Shown here: positions 23,158 to 31,208 of the stretch, in pieces | Layout of the letters: each line of letters begins with the position of its first letter | Position numbering within the stretch: the stretch's first letter is position 1 | From: an uncultured Dokdonia sp. | GTDB taxonomy: Bacteria > Bacteroidota > Bacteroidia > Flavobacteriales > Flavobacteriaceae | Length of the DNA: 43,158 bases | Assembly: GCF_947492815.1 (NCBI RefSeq) | Contig: NZ_CANLOB010000036.1 | Location: 1 to 43,158 of the forward strand | Reading direction: 5' to 3' | The notes under the pieces: generated by a model | The model's database searches: none | The model's input: only the letters and a program-made list of their open reading frames with translations | Told to the model about the DNA's origin: nothing | Program-made: the position numbers and the translations under genes

Positions 23158-24198
23158 GTGACGATACAGAAAAAAGACATACGAAAATTATCTAAAGAAG
23201 AACTTCGAGATTTTTTTGTCTCAGAAGGAGATAAAGCATTTAGAGGAAATCAGGTATATGAATGGTTATGGCAGAAAGGAGCTCATAACTTTGATGATAT
23301 GACAAATATATCAAAGGCAACACGAGAGCTTTTGGATACCTATTTTGTGATTAATCATATTAGAGTAGATCAAATGCAGCGCAGCAGTGATGGTACTATT
23401 AAAAATGCGGTGCAATTACATGATGGACTTGTTGTAGAGTCTGTATTAATTCCAACACATACAAGAACTACAGCATGTGTGTCTTCCCAAGTAGGATGTA
23501 GTCTTAATTGTAAATTCTGCGCCACGGCACGTTTAAAGCGTATGCGTAACTTAAACCCTGATGAGATTGTAGATCAGGTGATGGTGATAGATCGTCAAAG
23601 TAAATTATACCATGATAGACCGTTGTCTAATATTGTGTTTATGGGCATGGGAGAACCATTAATGAACTACAATAATGTACTAAAAGCTATAGATAAAATT
23701 ACCTCACCAGAAGGGCTGGGAATGTCTCCAAAACGTATTACGGTATCTACCTCAGGAGTTCCTAAAATCATTAAGAAAATGGCAGATGAGCAAGTAAAAT
23801 TCAATCTTGCAGTATCCTTACATTCTGCGCTAGATGATGTACGTACAGAAATTATGCCTTTTAATGAACAAATGCCATTGCAAGAACTAAAAGAAGCTTT
23901 GCAATATTGGTATGTAAAAACAAAAAAACGTATTACTTATGAATACGTAGTTTGGGACGGGATTAATGATCGTAAAATAGATATACAAGCATTATTATCT
24001 TTTTGTAAAGCCGTACCAAGTAAAGTCAATCTTATAGAATATAATCCTATAGACGATGGGCAGTTTCAACAAGCAGCTCCAGAAGCAATAGATAATTATG
24101 TAAATACATTAGAAGCAAATGGAGTTACAGTAACCGTAAGACGTTCTAGAGGAAAAGATATAGATGCTGCATGCGGACAATTAGCAAATAAACAATAA
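23158..24198 (+). CDS. rlmN: Dual-specificity RNA methyltransferase RlmN
   Basis: A radical SAM enzyme that methylates C2 of A2503 in 23S rRNA and A37 in some tRNAs. The 346 residues begin at GTG 23158, because the next Met is far inside the N-terminal helical domain. The [4Fe-4S] cluster cysteines are C114, C118 and C121 (CSLNCKFC), and the methyl-carrying cysteine near the C-terminus is C339 (AACGQLANK). It stands alone between the queA terminator and the prenyl synthase gene. Confidence 0.95.
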   Translation: MTIQKKDIRKLSKEELRDFFVSEGDKAFRGNQVYEWLWQKGAHNFDDMTNISKATRELLDTYFVINHIRVDQMQRSSDGTIKNAVQLHDGLVVESVLIPTHTRTTACVSSQVGCSLNCKFCATARLKRMRNLNPDEIVDQVMVIDRQSKLYHDRPLSNIVFMGMGEPLMNYNNVLKAIDKITSPEGLGMSPKRITVSTSGVPKIIKKMADEQVKFNLAVSLHSALDDVRTEIMPFNEQMPLQELKEALQYWYVKTKKRITYEYVVWDGINDRKIDIQALLSFCKAVPSKVNLIEYNPIDDGQFQQAAPEAIDNYVNTLEANGVTVTVRRSRGKDIDAACGQLANKQ

Positions 24199-24229
24199 AG
24201 AGCATACACAGAAGAAACATGCATTTCCT

Positions 24230-24237
24230 TATCTTTG
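24230..24237 (+). promoter_or_regulatory. Candidate -7 box for the polyprenyl synthase
   Basis: TATCTTTG matches the -7 consensus and ends 7 nt before the ATG at 24245. No good TTG is seen upstream. A start of transcription about 5 nt after the box would leave a leader of only about 3 nt. Confidence 0.4.
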
Positions 24238-24244
24238 ATGCTCT

Positions 24245-25222
24245 ATGAAAGTTGTAGCGCAAATCAAAGAACCTATTTCCTATGAGATGGAACTTTTTGA
24301 AGAAAAGTTTGCACTCTCTATGCGCTCAAAAGTAGCATTGCTTAACCGTATCACACATTACATTGTGAATAGAAAAGGGAAGCAAATGCGCCCTATGTTT
24401 GTCTTTCTCGTTGCTAAAATGTTGGGTAAAGGACAAGTAAATGATCGTACCTATCGAGGAGCTTCCGTTATTGAACTAATTCATACAGCAAGTCTTGTAC
24501 ATGACGATGTGGTAGATGATAGTAATACACGAAGAGGTTTCTTTTCTTTGAATGCGCTTTGGAAAAATAAAATAGCTGTATTAGTTGGTGATTTTTTATT
24601 CTCAAAAGGATTACTACTTTCTATAGATAATGGTGATTTTGATTTACTACAAATTATATCTGTAGCGGTTAGAGAAATTAGTGAAGGAGAACTATTACAA
24701 TTAGAAAAGTCAAGGAAGCTAGATATCACAGAAGATGTCTATTATGAAATCATAAGACAGAAAACGGCAACCCTTATAGCTGCCTGCTGTGCACTTGGTG
24801 CTTGTGCCGTGCATGCCTCAAAAGAAGAAGTGGAAAAAATGAGATACTTTGGAGAGCTTATAGGAATTGCTTTTCAAATAAAAGATGATCTTTTTGATTA
24901 TGGGGATGATAAAATAGGAAAACCTACTGGAATTGATATCAAAGAACAGAAGATGACCTTGCCACTTATTTATGTGTTAAATAATGTGACTGTTAAAGAA
25001 AAAAACTGGCTTATTAATAGTATTAAAAACCATAATACTAGTAAAAAAAGAGTTAAAGAAGTGATTACCTTTGTAAAGGATCAAGGAGGCCTTGAGTATG
25101 CAACTTCTCAAATGAAAAAAAGACAACAACAAGCCTTAGATGTACTATATACCTATCCAAAATCTCAATATCGAGATTCTTTAGAACTTATGGTCAATTA
25201 TGTGATCAATAGGAAAAAGTAA
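24245..25222 (+). CDS. Trans-polyprenyl diphosphate synthase
   Basis: It condenses isopentenyl diphosphate units on an allylic primer to make a long prenyl diphosphate, most likely the menaquinone side chain. The 325 residues fit the family. The first Asp-rich motif is LVHDDVVDDSNTRRG and the second is FQIKDDLFDYGDD; KGKQMRP carries substrate-binding residues. Chain length cannot be read reliably from sequence. A menaquinone methyltransferase (ubiE) lies elsewhere in the window, in keeping with menaquinone as the quinone. Confidence 0.9.
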   Translation: MKVVAQIKEPISYEMELFEEKFALSMRSKVALLNRITHYIVNRKGKQMRPMFVFLVAKMLGKGQVNDRTYRGASVIELIHTASLVHDDVVDDSNTRRGFFSLNALWKNKIAVLVGDFLFSKGLLLSIDNGDFDLLQIISVAVREISEGELLQLEKSRKLDITEDVYYEIIRQKTATLIAACCALGACAVHASKEEVEKMRYFGELIGIAFQIKDDLFDYGDDKIGKPTGIDIKEQKMTLPLIYVLNNVTVKEKNWLINSIKNHNTSKKRVKEVITFVKDQGGLEYATSQMKKRQQQALDVLYTYPKSQYRDSLELMVNYVINRKK

Positions 25223-25304
25223 ATGCATACTTATTCCGTTTTCGAGAACTTGTTTACGGTAGGCAGGAGTACATAATAGAACACTATAATCTACAATATT
25301 AGTA

Positions 25305-26111
25305 ATGGAATCCTATTTAAAGAAAGCAATACAGGCAGCAATTCATGCAGGAAAAGCTATTATGGAAGTATATGCAACAGACTTTGATGTCATTATTAAA
25401 GAAGACGCATCTCCATTAACCATAGCAGATAAAAATGCAAATACAATCATTCTTGAGTATTTAGAGACTACAGCTATTCCGATAATAAGCGAAGAAAATA
25501 AACAGGTATCCTATGCGCAAAGAAAAGATTGGGAACGTTGCTGGATTGTAGATCCTTTGGATGGAACAAAAGAGTTTGTAAAACGTAATGGTGAGTTTAC
25601 AGTAAATATAGCACTGATACATCATGGAACTCCTTTATTAGGGGTGATTTATATTCCAGTATCTAGGACATTATATTTTACAGCTCAAGATGCTAAAAAA
25701 TCTTATAAATATGTAGTTGCTATTGATGAAGAAATTTCTGTAGAAGAAATAATGACTAAGGCTATAGCGATTGCTCCTTCAGAGGAGAAAGATCCTATTA
25801 AAATATTAGGAAGCCGTTCTCATCTTAATGAAGCAACTAAAAATTTTATTTCAGAAGTAGAAAGGAAGCATACAGTAGCGATCGTTTCTAGAGGGAGTTC
25901 ATTGAAGTTTTGTGTAATCGCAGAAGGAGCAGCACATATATATCCTCGTTTTGCACCTACAATGGAGTGGGATACGGCAGCAGGTCATGCTATCTGTAAG
26001 GCAGTAGGTGTTGAGGTGATTGATCAAGAAACACAACAACCTTTACGATATAATCGAGAAAATCTATTAAATCCCTATTTTTTAGTAAATTCATTAAAGG
26101 AAGGCTTATAA
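25305..26111 (+). CDS. cysQ: 3'(2'),5'-bisphosphate nucleotidase
   Basis: An inositol-monophosphatase-fold enzyme that dephosphorylates PAP, the by-product of PAPS use. It has 268 residues; the metal-binding motif WIVDPLDGTKEFVKRNGEFTVNI holds DPLDGT, and EWDTAAGHAI near the C-terminus supplies the second Asp. It opens the sulfate activation cluster, 65 bp before cysC, and would prevent PAP build-up. Confidence 0.93.
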   Translation: MESYLKKAIQAAIHAGKAIMEVYATDFDVIIKEDASPLTIADKNANTIILEYLETTAIPIISEENKQVSYAQRKDWERCWIVDPLDGTKEFVKRNGEFTVNIALIHHGTPLLGVIYIPVSRTLYFTAQDAKKSYKYVVAIDEEISVEEIMTKAIAIAPSEEKDPIKILGSRSHLNEATKNFISEVERKHTVAIVSRGSSLKFCVIAEGAAHIYPRFAPTMEWDTAAGHAICKAVGVEVIDQETQQPLRYNRENLLNPYFLVNSLKEGL

Positions 26112-26176
26112 ATAATTTTTTAAAGGCCTCTTTATTAATAATAGTAGGTTGTATATTTAAAGAAGTATAGGGTACG

Positions 26177-26779
26177 ATGCAGGAACATATAATTCCACAT
26201 AATTTTAGTTTAGATCTTGAGCAGCTTAAAGCAATAAAGAAACATAATTCTTTTCTATTATGGTTTACAGGATTGTCTGGTTCTGGAAAATCTACCATTG
26301 CAGATGCTGTTAATCAATCTTTGATAGAAAAAAAAATACATACTTGTATTCTTGATGGAGATAGCGTGCGAAAAGGATTGAGTAGTGATTTAACGTTTTC
26401 ACCAGACGATCGTAGAGAAAACATTCGCCGTATTGCAGAAATCGCAAACCTGATGATTAATCATGCGGGTTTAGTTGTACTAGGAGCATTTATTTCACCT
26501 TATGAAAGAGATAGAAAACGTATCAAAGAGATTGTAGGAGAAAATAAGTATATAGAAGTATATGTCAGTACACCACTAGAGGTTTGCGAAAGACAAGATG
26601 TAAAAGGATTGTATAAAAAGGCAAGAGCTGGAGAAATAAAAGATTTTACGGGAATTGATGCTCCTTATGAAGTGCCTTCAACACCAGATATAGAAATTGA
26701 TGCAACTACCTGTACCATTACAGAAGCAGCAGCTGTTGTATTGAAGTATGTTGAAAATAAACTCACAAGTAATGGGTAA
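26177..26779 (+). CDS. cysC: Adenylylsulfate kinase
   Basis: It phosphorylates APS to PAPS. The 200 residues match stand-alone APS kinases, with the P-loop GLSGSGKST (32-40), DGDSVR, and the lid motif with FISPYERDRKRI. It overlaps cysD by 8 bp (ATGGGTAA), a sign of coupling. An APS kinase together with cysQ shows that PAPS is made, either for reduction or for sulfotransferases; no reductase is in the window. Confidence 0.94.
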   Translation: MQEHIIPHNFSLDLEQLKAIKKHNSFLLWFTGLSGSGKSTIADAVNQSLIEKKIHTCILDGDSVRKGLSSDLTFSPDDRRENIRRIAEIANLMINHAGLVVLGAFISPYERDRKRIKEIVGENKYIEVYVSTPLEVCERQDVKGLYKKARAGEIKDFTGIDAPYEVPSTPDIEIDATTCTITEAAAVVLKYVENKLTSNG

Positions 26780-27677
26780 GTATTATTTAAATTATTTAGA
26801 TGAATTAGAGTCTGAGGCTATTTATATTTTGAGAGAAGTAGCTGCACAATTTGAAAAACCTGTCATTCTTTTTTCAGGAGGAAAAGACTCCATTCTTGTT
26901 ACATACCTTGCTAAGAAAGCGTTTTATCCAGCTGCGATTCCGTTTCCATTAGTGCATATTGATACTGGACATAACTTTCCTGAAGCCCTACAGTTCAGAG
27001 ATCAATTAGTAAAAGAACTAGGGGTGCAATTAATTGTAGGATCTGTTCAGGAATCTATTAATCAAGGAAGGGTTGTCGAAGAAAAAGGTAAGAATGCTAC
27101 CAGAAATGCATTGCAAACTATTACCTTATTAGATACTATTGAAACGCATTGTATAGATTGTGCTATAGGAGGAGGGAGACGTGATGAAGAAAAAGCAAGA
27201 GCAAAAGAACGCTTCTTTTCGCATCGAGATGATTTTGGATCTTGGGACCCAAAAAACCAACGTCCAGAATTGTGGAATATCCTGAATGGAAAACATTTTG
27301 AAGGAGAACATTTTAGAGCTTTTCCGATAAGTAACTGGACAGAAATGGATGTGTGGAATTATATCCTCAGAGAAAATATAAAGGTGCCATCCCTGTATTT
27401 TTCACATCAGAGAGATGTGGTGTGGAGAAACGAATCTTGGATTCCAGTATCTGATTATTTGATTAAAAGAGAAGGGGAGGTAGTGCACTCTAAAAAAGTG
27501 CGTTTTAGAACACTAGGAGATATTACTATTACTGGCGGTTTAGAAAGTGATGCCGATACGCTTGATAAAATTGTAGCAGAAGTCGCTGTGATGAAACAAA
27601 CCGAAAGAGGTAATCGAGCAGATGATAAACGTAGCGAATCTGCTATGGAAGACCGAAAGAAAGAAGGGTATTTTTAA
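26772..27677 (+). CDS. cysD: Sulfate adenylyltransferase subunit 2
   Basis: The ATP-sulfurylase catalytic subunit makes APS from sulfate and ATP. It belongs to the PP-loop family, with FSGGKDSILVTYLAKKAF, HIDTGHNFPE and DCAIGGGRRDEEKARAKER. I choose ATG 26772 (301 residues, like E. coli CysD with 302) over ATG 26748, which only adds eight codons deep inside cysC. Its GTPase partner cysN is not downstream in the same direction but convergent on the other strand, which is unusual. Confidence 0.94.
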   Translation: MGKYYLNYLDELESEAIYILREVAAQFEKPVILFSGGKDSILVTYLAKKAFYPAAIPFPLVHIDTGHNFPEALQFRDQLVKELGVQLIVGSVQESINQGRVVEEKGKNATRNALQTITLLDTIETHCIDCAIGGGRRDEEKARAKERFFSHRDDFGSWDPKNQRPELWNILNGKHFEGEHFRAFPISNWTEMDVWNYILRENIKVPSLYFSHQRDVVWRNESWIPVSDYLIKREGEVVHSKKVRFRTLGDITITGGLESDADTLDKIVAEVAVMKQTERGNRADDKRSESAMEDRKKEGYF

Positions 27678-27717
27678 TTCAAATAATACAATAGATTTAC
27701 GTCTGATATCTTGTAGG

Positions 27718-27741
27718 TATACGCTTTCGCGAAAGCGTATA
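27718..27741. repeat. 24-bp perfect palindrome between cysD and cysN
   Basis: The longest copy of the palindrome family. The GCTTTCGCGAAAGC core (27723-27736) is extended to 24 bp by TATAC and GTATA. It lies 40 bp after the cysD stop and 32 bp from the cysN stop. As RNA it would form a stem on either strand, but no T-run follows, so terminator function is only possible. Confidence 0.9.
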
Positions 27742-27773
27742 ATGAAGGTGTAACAATACTATATTTCTAACGA

Positions 27774-29030
27774 TTATACGATCATACCAGCTGCAACAGT
27801 TTCATGCGTACTATCGTCTACTAAAACAAAACTTCCTGTAATACGGTTATCTCTATACTCATCTATTAATAGAGGGCGTGTTGTTCTTACTTTGATACGA
27901 GCAATATCATTCATTGTTAATTCTTTGTTTTCTACTTCTCGTTGATAGGTGTTAATATCAATTTTATAGACCACTTCTTTAATCATTGCTTTCTGCTCAT
28001 TAGAAGTGTGAAGTATAGTATATTTTGTTCTTGGACGTGCAGTCTGAGTATGTAACCAACAGATCATTGCATCAAACTCTTGCGTTTGTGTAGGCGTATT
28101 ATTTATTTTAACGATCATATCACCACGACTCACATCAATATCATCTTCTAAGGTAATAGCAACAGACATGGGAGTGTAAGCTTCTTGTAACGAGCCTTCA
28201 CTAGTGTCTATTGTTTTGATGGTAGAGGTAAATCCAGATGGAAGTATGATTACATTGTCATTAGGTCTAAAGATGCCACTAGCGATACGCCCGGCATATC
28301 CTCTATAATCTAGAAAACCTTCGCGCTGTGGTCTCAATATTGTTTGAACAGGAAAACGTGCATCTATTTTATTTAAATCACTACTAACATGCATGTGTTC
28401 TAATGTATACAGTAGTGGTGCTTCTTGAAACCAAGGCATATGTTGCGATCTATTCACAACATTATCACCATGTAAGGCACTCATAGGAATAAATCGAATA
28501 TCTTTTATATGTAGTTTTGAAGCAAATTCTTCAAATTGAGAACGAATATTTTCATATACTTCTTCAGCATAGTTTACAAGGTCCATTTTATTGATACATA
28601 CAATAATATGTGGGATTTGTAATAAAGAAGCAATAAATGCGTGCCTTTTGGTTTGTTCTATAATTCCGTGACGTGCGTCTATCAAGATAAGAGCAACATT
28701 TGCAGTAGAAGCCCCTGTCACCATATTACGTGTATATTGAATATGCCCAGGTGTATCTGCAATAATAAACTTACGTTTGGGAGTGGTAAAATAACGATAC
28801 GCAACATCTATCGTAATACCCTGCGCTCTTTCGTCACGAAGTCCATCTGTAAATAGAGCTAAATCTATATGATCATGACCTTTGTTCTTACTGATGGAGG
28901 TGATAGATGCCAATTGGTCTTCAAAAATAGCTTTAGCATCATATAATAATCTACCTATGAGTGTACTTTTGCCATCATCTACACTTCCAGCTGTGGTAAA
29001 ACGTAGTAATTGATTCGTATCTAAATTCAT
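27774..29030 (-). CDS. cysN: Sulfate adenylyltransferase subunit 1 (GTPase)
   Basis: The regulatory GTPase that drives APS synthesis with CysD. The 418 residues show an EF-Tu-like G domain: GSVDDGKST (P-loop), DTPGHIQYTRNM and NKMD, then two beta-barrel domains. It is shorter than E. coli CysN (475). It is convergent with cysD, so the two subunits come from separate transcripts that meet at the palindrome. No APS kinase domain is fused. Confidence 0.94.
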   Translation of the reverse strand: MNLDTNQLLRFTTAGSVDDGKSTLIGRLLYDAKAIFEDQLASITSISKNKGHDHIDLALFTDGLRDERAQGITIDVAYRYFTTPKRKFIIADTPGHIQYTRNMVTGASTANVALILIDARHGIIEQTKRHAFIASLLQIPHIIVCINKMDLVNYAEEVYENIRSQFEEFASKLHIKDIRFIPMSALHGDNVVNRSQHMPWFQEAPLLYTLEHMHVSSDLNKIDARFPVQTILRPQREGFLDYRGYAGRIASGIFRPNDNVIILPSGFTSTIKTIDTSEGSLQEAYTPMSVAITLEDDIDVSRGDMIVKINNTPTQTQEFDAMICWLHTQTARPRTKYTILHTSNEQKAMIKEVVYKIDINTYQREVENKELTMNDIARIKVRTTRPLLIDEYRDNRITGSFVLVDDSTHETVAAGMIV

Positions 29031-29087
29031 GCATTAAAATTACAAAATGAATATACTAAATAAGATTCAGGCATTTGAGATTGGAGC

Positions 29088-29115
29088 AAAAAAAAGCGAC
29101 CCTAAGGTCGCTTTT
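29088..29115 (-). terminator. Terminator after the T9SS cargo gene
   Basis: GCGACC/GGTCGC (29096-29101, 29106-29111) extended by four A-T pairs gives a 10-bp stem. On the minus strand it ends in a run of eight U. It lies 22 bp beyond the stop at 29137. Confidence 0.85.
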
Positions 29116-29136
29116 AAATTTTTATAACGATTCAAA

Positions 29137-30048
29137 TTATCTTTTGATAATTTTGAAAGTCTCTGTAGAGTTTCCAATAGCTACTTGAGCAATGTAAATA
29201 CCATTAGACATTGTAGAAAGGTTTACAGCTTCTTCTGTGTTAGAAAGATTTCTGTTTACCACTTCTTGTCCTAATGTATTAAATACTTTTACATTTTGCA
29301 TAGGTACAGAAGCACTTAAACGTAACTCATTACTAGCTACATTGTAGAATTGAGAAAAGTTTGTAGTGTTAAATTCATCTGCAGATAATGTTCCGTCTAC
29401 AAGAAAATCATCCATTTGTAATATAAAAGAATCATCTCCTACATAGTGTATAGCAAGATAGATGTCTTGTCCGTCATATGCTGATAAGTCATAAGAGAAT
29501 TCTGCATATTCATTCCCTACATCTCCATCACCAGGAGCTGGAGCAGTAATAATACCACCACTAAGGTTCTCTGTAAAATCAGTAATATCTGTTCCTGTTG
29601 TAGACAGAAGAACTTCAAATTGTTCAAGACCAAAATCATCAGTAATAGATTTTGCCCAGAAAGAAAAAGTAGCATCTGTAAATCCTGCAAGTGATACTTG
29701 AGGAGTAATTGCATAATCATCATTTGGTGCGGTAGTAGCAGCGAAAAACCAAAGACCTTTTTCTCCTGTTCTTACTTGGAAGTTAGGATCACTTGAAGCT
29801 GGCATTCCGTCAGCATCAACGGTTGCAGTGGTGTGGTTAAAAACAATAGCAGAACCAGTATATTGTTCATTACCGAATGTAACAGCATTTGAACCAAAAG
29901 TTCCAAAACCATCGACATCAATTAATGTCCAATCTCCGATATTTTCAAAATCGAAGTCGTCATAAGTCTCGAAACTATCTTCAAAGATCTGTGCGTTAAT
30001 AGAAAATGCTGCAAATAAAAATGCAACCAGTAAAGTAATTTTTTTCAT
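29137..30048 (-). CDS. T9SS-secreted protein with choice-of-anchor-J-like domain
   Basis: An exported protein of 303 residues: signal peptide (MKKITLLVAFLFAAFSINA), a beta-sandwich domain (about 21-215; EDSFETYDDF at its start, repeated aromatic/Asp pattern) like choice-of-anchor J/cleaved adhesin domains, and a type A T9SS sorting domain from about residue 225 (NVKVFNTLGQEVVNR, NGIYIAQVAIGNSTETFKIIKR). It should cross the outer membrane by type IX secretion and be surface attached or released. Many Asp and few basic residues suit an extracellular Ca-binding fold. It has no operon partner; the biological role is unknown. Confidence 0.86.
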   Translation of the reverse strand: MKKITLLVAFLFAAFSINAQIFEDSFETYDDFDFENIGDWTLIDVDGFGTFGSNAVTFGNEQYTGSAIVFNHTTATVDADGMPASSDPNFQVRTGEKGLWFFAATTAPNDDYAITPQVSLAGFTDATFSFWAKSITDDFGLEQFEVLLSTTGTDITDFTENLSGGIITAPAPGDGDVGNEYAEFSYDLSAYDGQDIYLAIHYVGDDSFILQMDDFLVDGTLSADEFNTTNFSQFYNVASNELRLSASVPMQNVKVFNTLGQEVVNRNLSNTEEAVNLSTMSNGIYIAQVAIGNSTETFKIIKR

Positions 30049-30199
30049 AATTGTATGTAGTTTAAAATTTAATGTATAAAAGTAAGGATTATATTTTAGT
30101 TTAATGATTGTTTAACATTCGATTAATATATATAGGCTATAGACTTACATTTGTTAAACAAGTATAGTATGTACTTTTTTTGATAAATAGGTTGTTATA

Positions 30200-30239
30200 A
30201 ATAAGAAAAGGACTGCATTTTAGCAGTCCTTTTCTTATT
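30200..30239 (-). terminator. Terminator after accD
   Basis: A perfect 17-bp stem (30200-30216 with 30223-30239) with a 6-nt loop. On the minus strand it lies 32 bp beyond the accD stop. The lower stem is A/T rich, so the U-rich tail is part of the stem. Confidence 0.8.
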
Positions 30240-30270
30240 GTTATAGATATTTTTTTCTAATCTGAACGAA

Positions 30271-31128
30271 TTAAGCCCGTACAGCTCTATTTAATATCAG
30301 GTCTAAGTATAAATTTATTTTATTTTTTAGCTCTTGACGAGGTGTGATAAAATCTAAAAAACCATGTTCTTGAAGGAATTCAGACGTTTGAAAACCTTCT
30401 GGTAATTCTTTACCAGTAGTATCACGTACAACACGAGGTCCAGCAAACCCGATCAATGCACCGGGCTCAGAAATATTAATATCTCCTAGCATGGCAAAAG
30501 AAGCTGTTGTTCCTCCTGTAGTAGGATCTGTACATAAAGAGATGTATGGAATACCTGCATCTGCAAGTTGTGCTAATTTAGCCGAGGTTTTTGCAAGTTG
30601 CATTAATGATAATGCTGCTTCCATCATACGAGCTCCTCCTGATTTAGAAATAATCATAAAAGGGATGTTGTTTTTCAAAGAATAATCTGCAGCGCGTGCA
30701 ATTTTTTCTCCTACAACACTTCCCATAGAACCACCTATAAATCTAAAATCCATACAGGCAATGACGAGGTCTTCTCCTTTAGACTTTCCTACAGCTGTTC
30801 GAACAGCATCTTTAAGACCCGTTTTTTCTTGTGCCTCCTTAAGTCTATCAGTATATTTCTTTTTATCCTCAAATTTTAAAGGATCTTTAGAAGATAAGTT
30901 TTTATCCAACTCTTTGAATGTATTGTCATCAAAAAGTATTTCGAAATATTCTTTACTTCCGATACGTACATGATATCCATCTTCAGGACTGATATAGAAG
31001 TTTTTTTCTAATTCTTCTGTATCTACAATTTTACCCGTAGGAGACTTATACCAAAGTCCTCTGGGAGTATCTTTCTTTTCTTCTGTAGGAGTTTGAATTC
31101 CTTTATCTTTTCTCTTAAACCAAGCCAT
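30271..31128 (-). CDS. accD: Acetyl-CoA carboxylase carboxyltransferase subunit beta
   Basis: With AccA it transfers the carboxyl group from biotin to acetyl-CoA, giving malonyl-CoA for fatty acids. The 285 residues carry the crotonase-type core (SKSGGARMMEAALSLMQ, TDPTTGGTTASFAMLGD, GFAGPRV). The N-terminal zinc ribbon of E. coli AccD is degenerate: its four Cys are replaced in GLWYKSPTGKIV (S29, T31/G32) and NFYISPEDGYHV (S47, D50). I recall the same in other Flavobacteriaceae. It follows fba and a palindrome copy on the same strand. Confidence 0.94.
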   Translation of the reverse strand: MAWFKRKDKGIQTPTEEKKDTPRGLWYKSPTGKIVDTEELEKNFYISPEDGYHVRIGSKEYFEILFDDNTFKELDKNLSSKDPLKFEDKKKYTDRLKEAQEKTGLKDAVRTAVGKSKGEDLVIACMDFRFIGGSMGSVVGEKIARAADYSLKNNIPFMIISKSGGARMMEAALSLMQLAKTSAKLAQLADAGIPYISLCTDPTTGGTTASFAMLGDINISEPGALIGFAGPRVVRDTTGKELPEGFQTSEFLQEHGFLDFITPRQELKNKINLYLDLILNRAVRA

Positions 31129-31193
31129 AGTGAGGGAGTATTTATGAGTTTGTGTTTATCGTTAAACGTTACTTTGATATGTTTAGCATATCA

Positions 31194-31206
31194 TTTCGCG
31201 AAAGCG
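31194..31206. repeat. GCTTTCGCGAAAGC palindrome, partial copy
   Basis: TTTCGCGAAAGCG, 12 of 14 core bases, lies between the accD start and 3 bp from the fba stop. Confidence 0.65.
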
Positions 31207-31208
31207 GA

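Noticed and set aside
25230..25276. GTAGGCAGGAGTAC and TTTTCGAGAAC text before cysQ, and similar text at 23041-23080
   Set aside because: It looks like decayed dispersed repeats related to that before tyrA, but similarity is too short to call a repeat family from one window.
26748..26771. Eight extra N-terminal codons of CysD
   Set aside because: They lie within cysC; ATG 26772 gives the standard length and an 8-bp coupling overlap.
29517..29723. Leu-rich 68-codon minus-strand ORF inside the T9SS cargo gene
   Set aside because: It is a frame shadow of the beta-sandwich domain with no start signal or family character.
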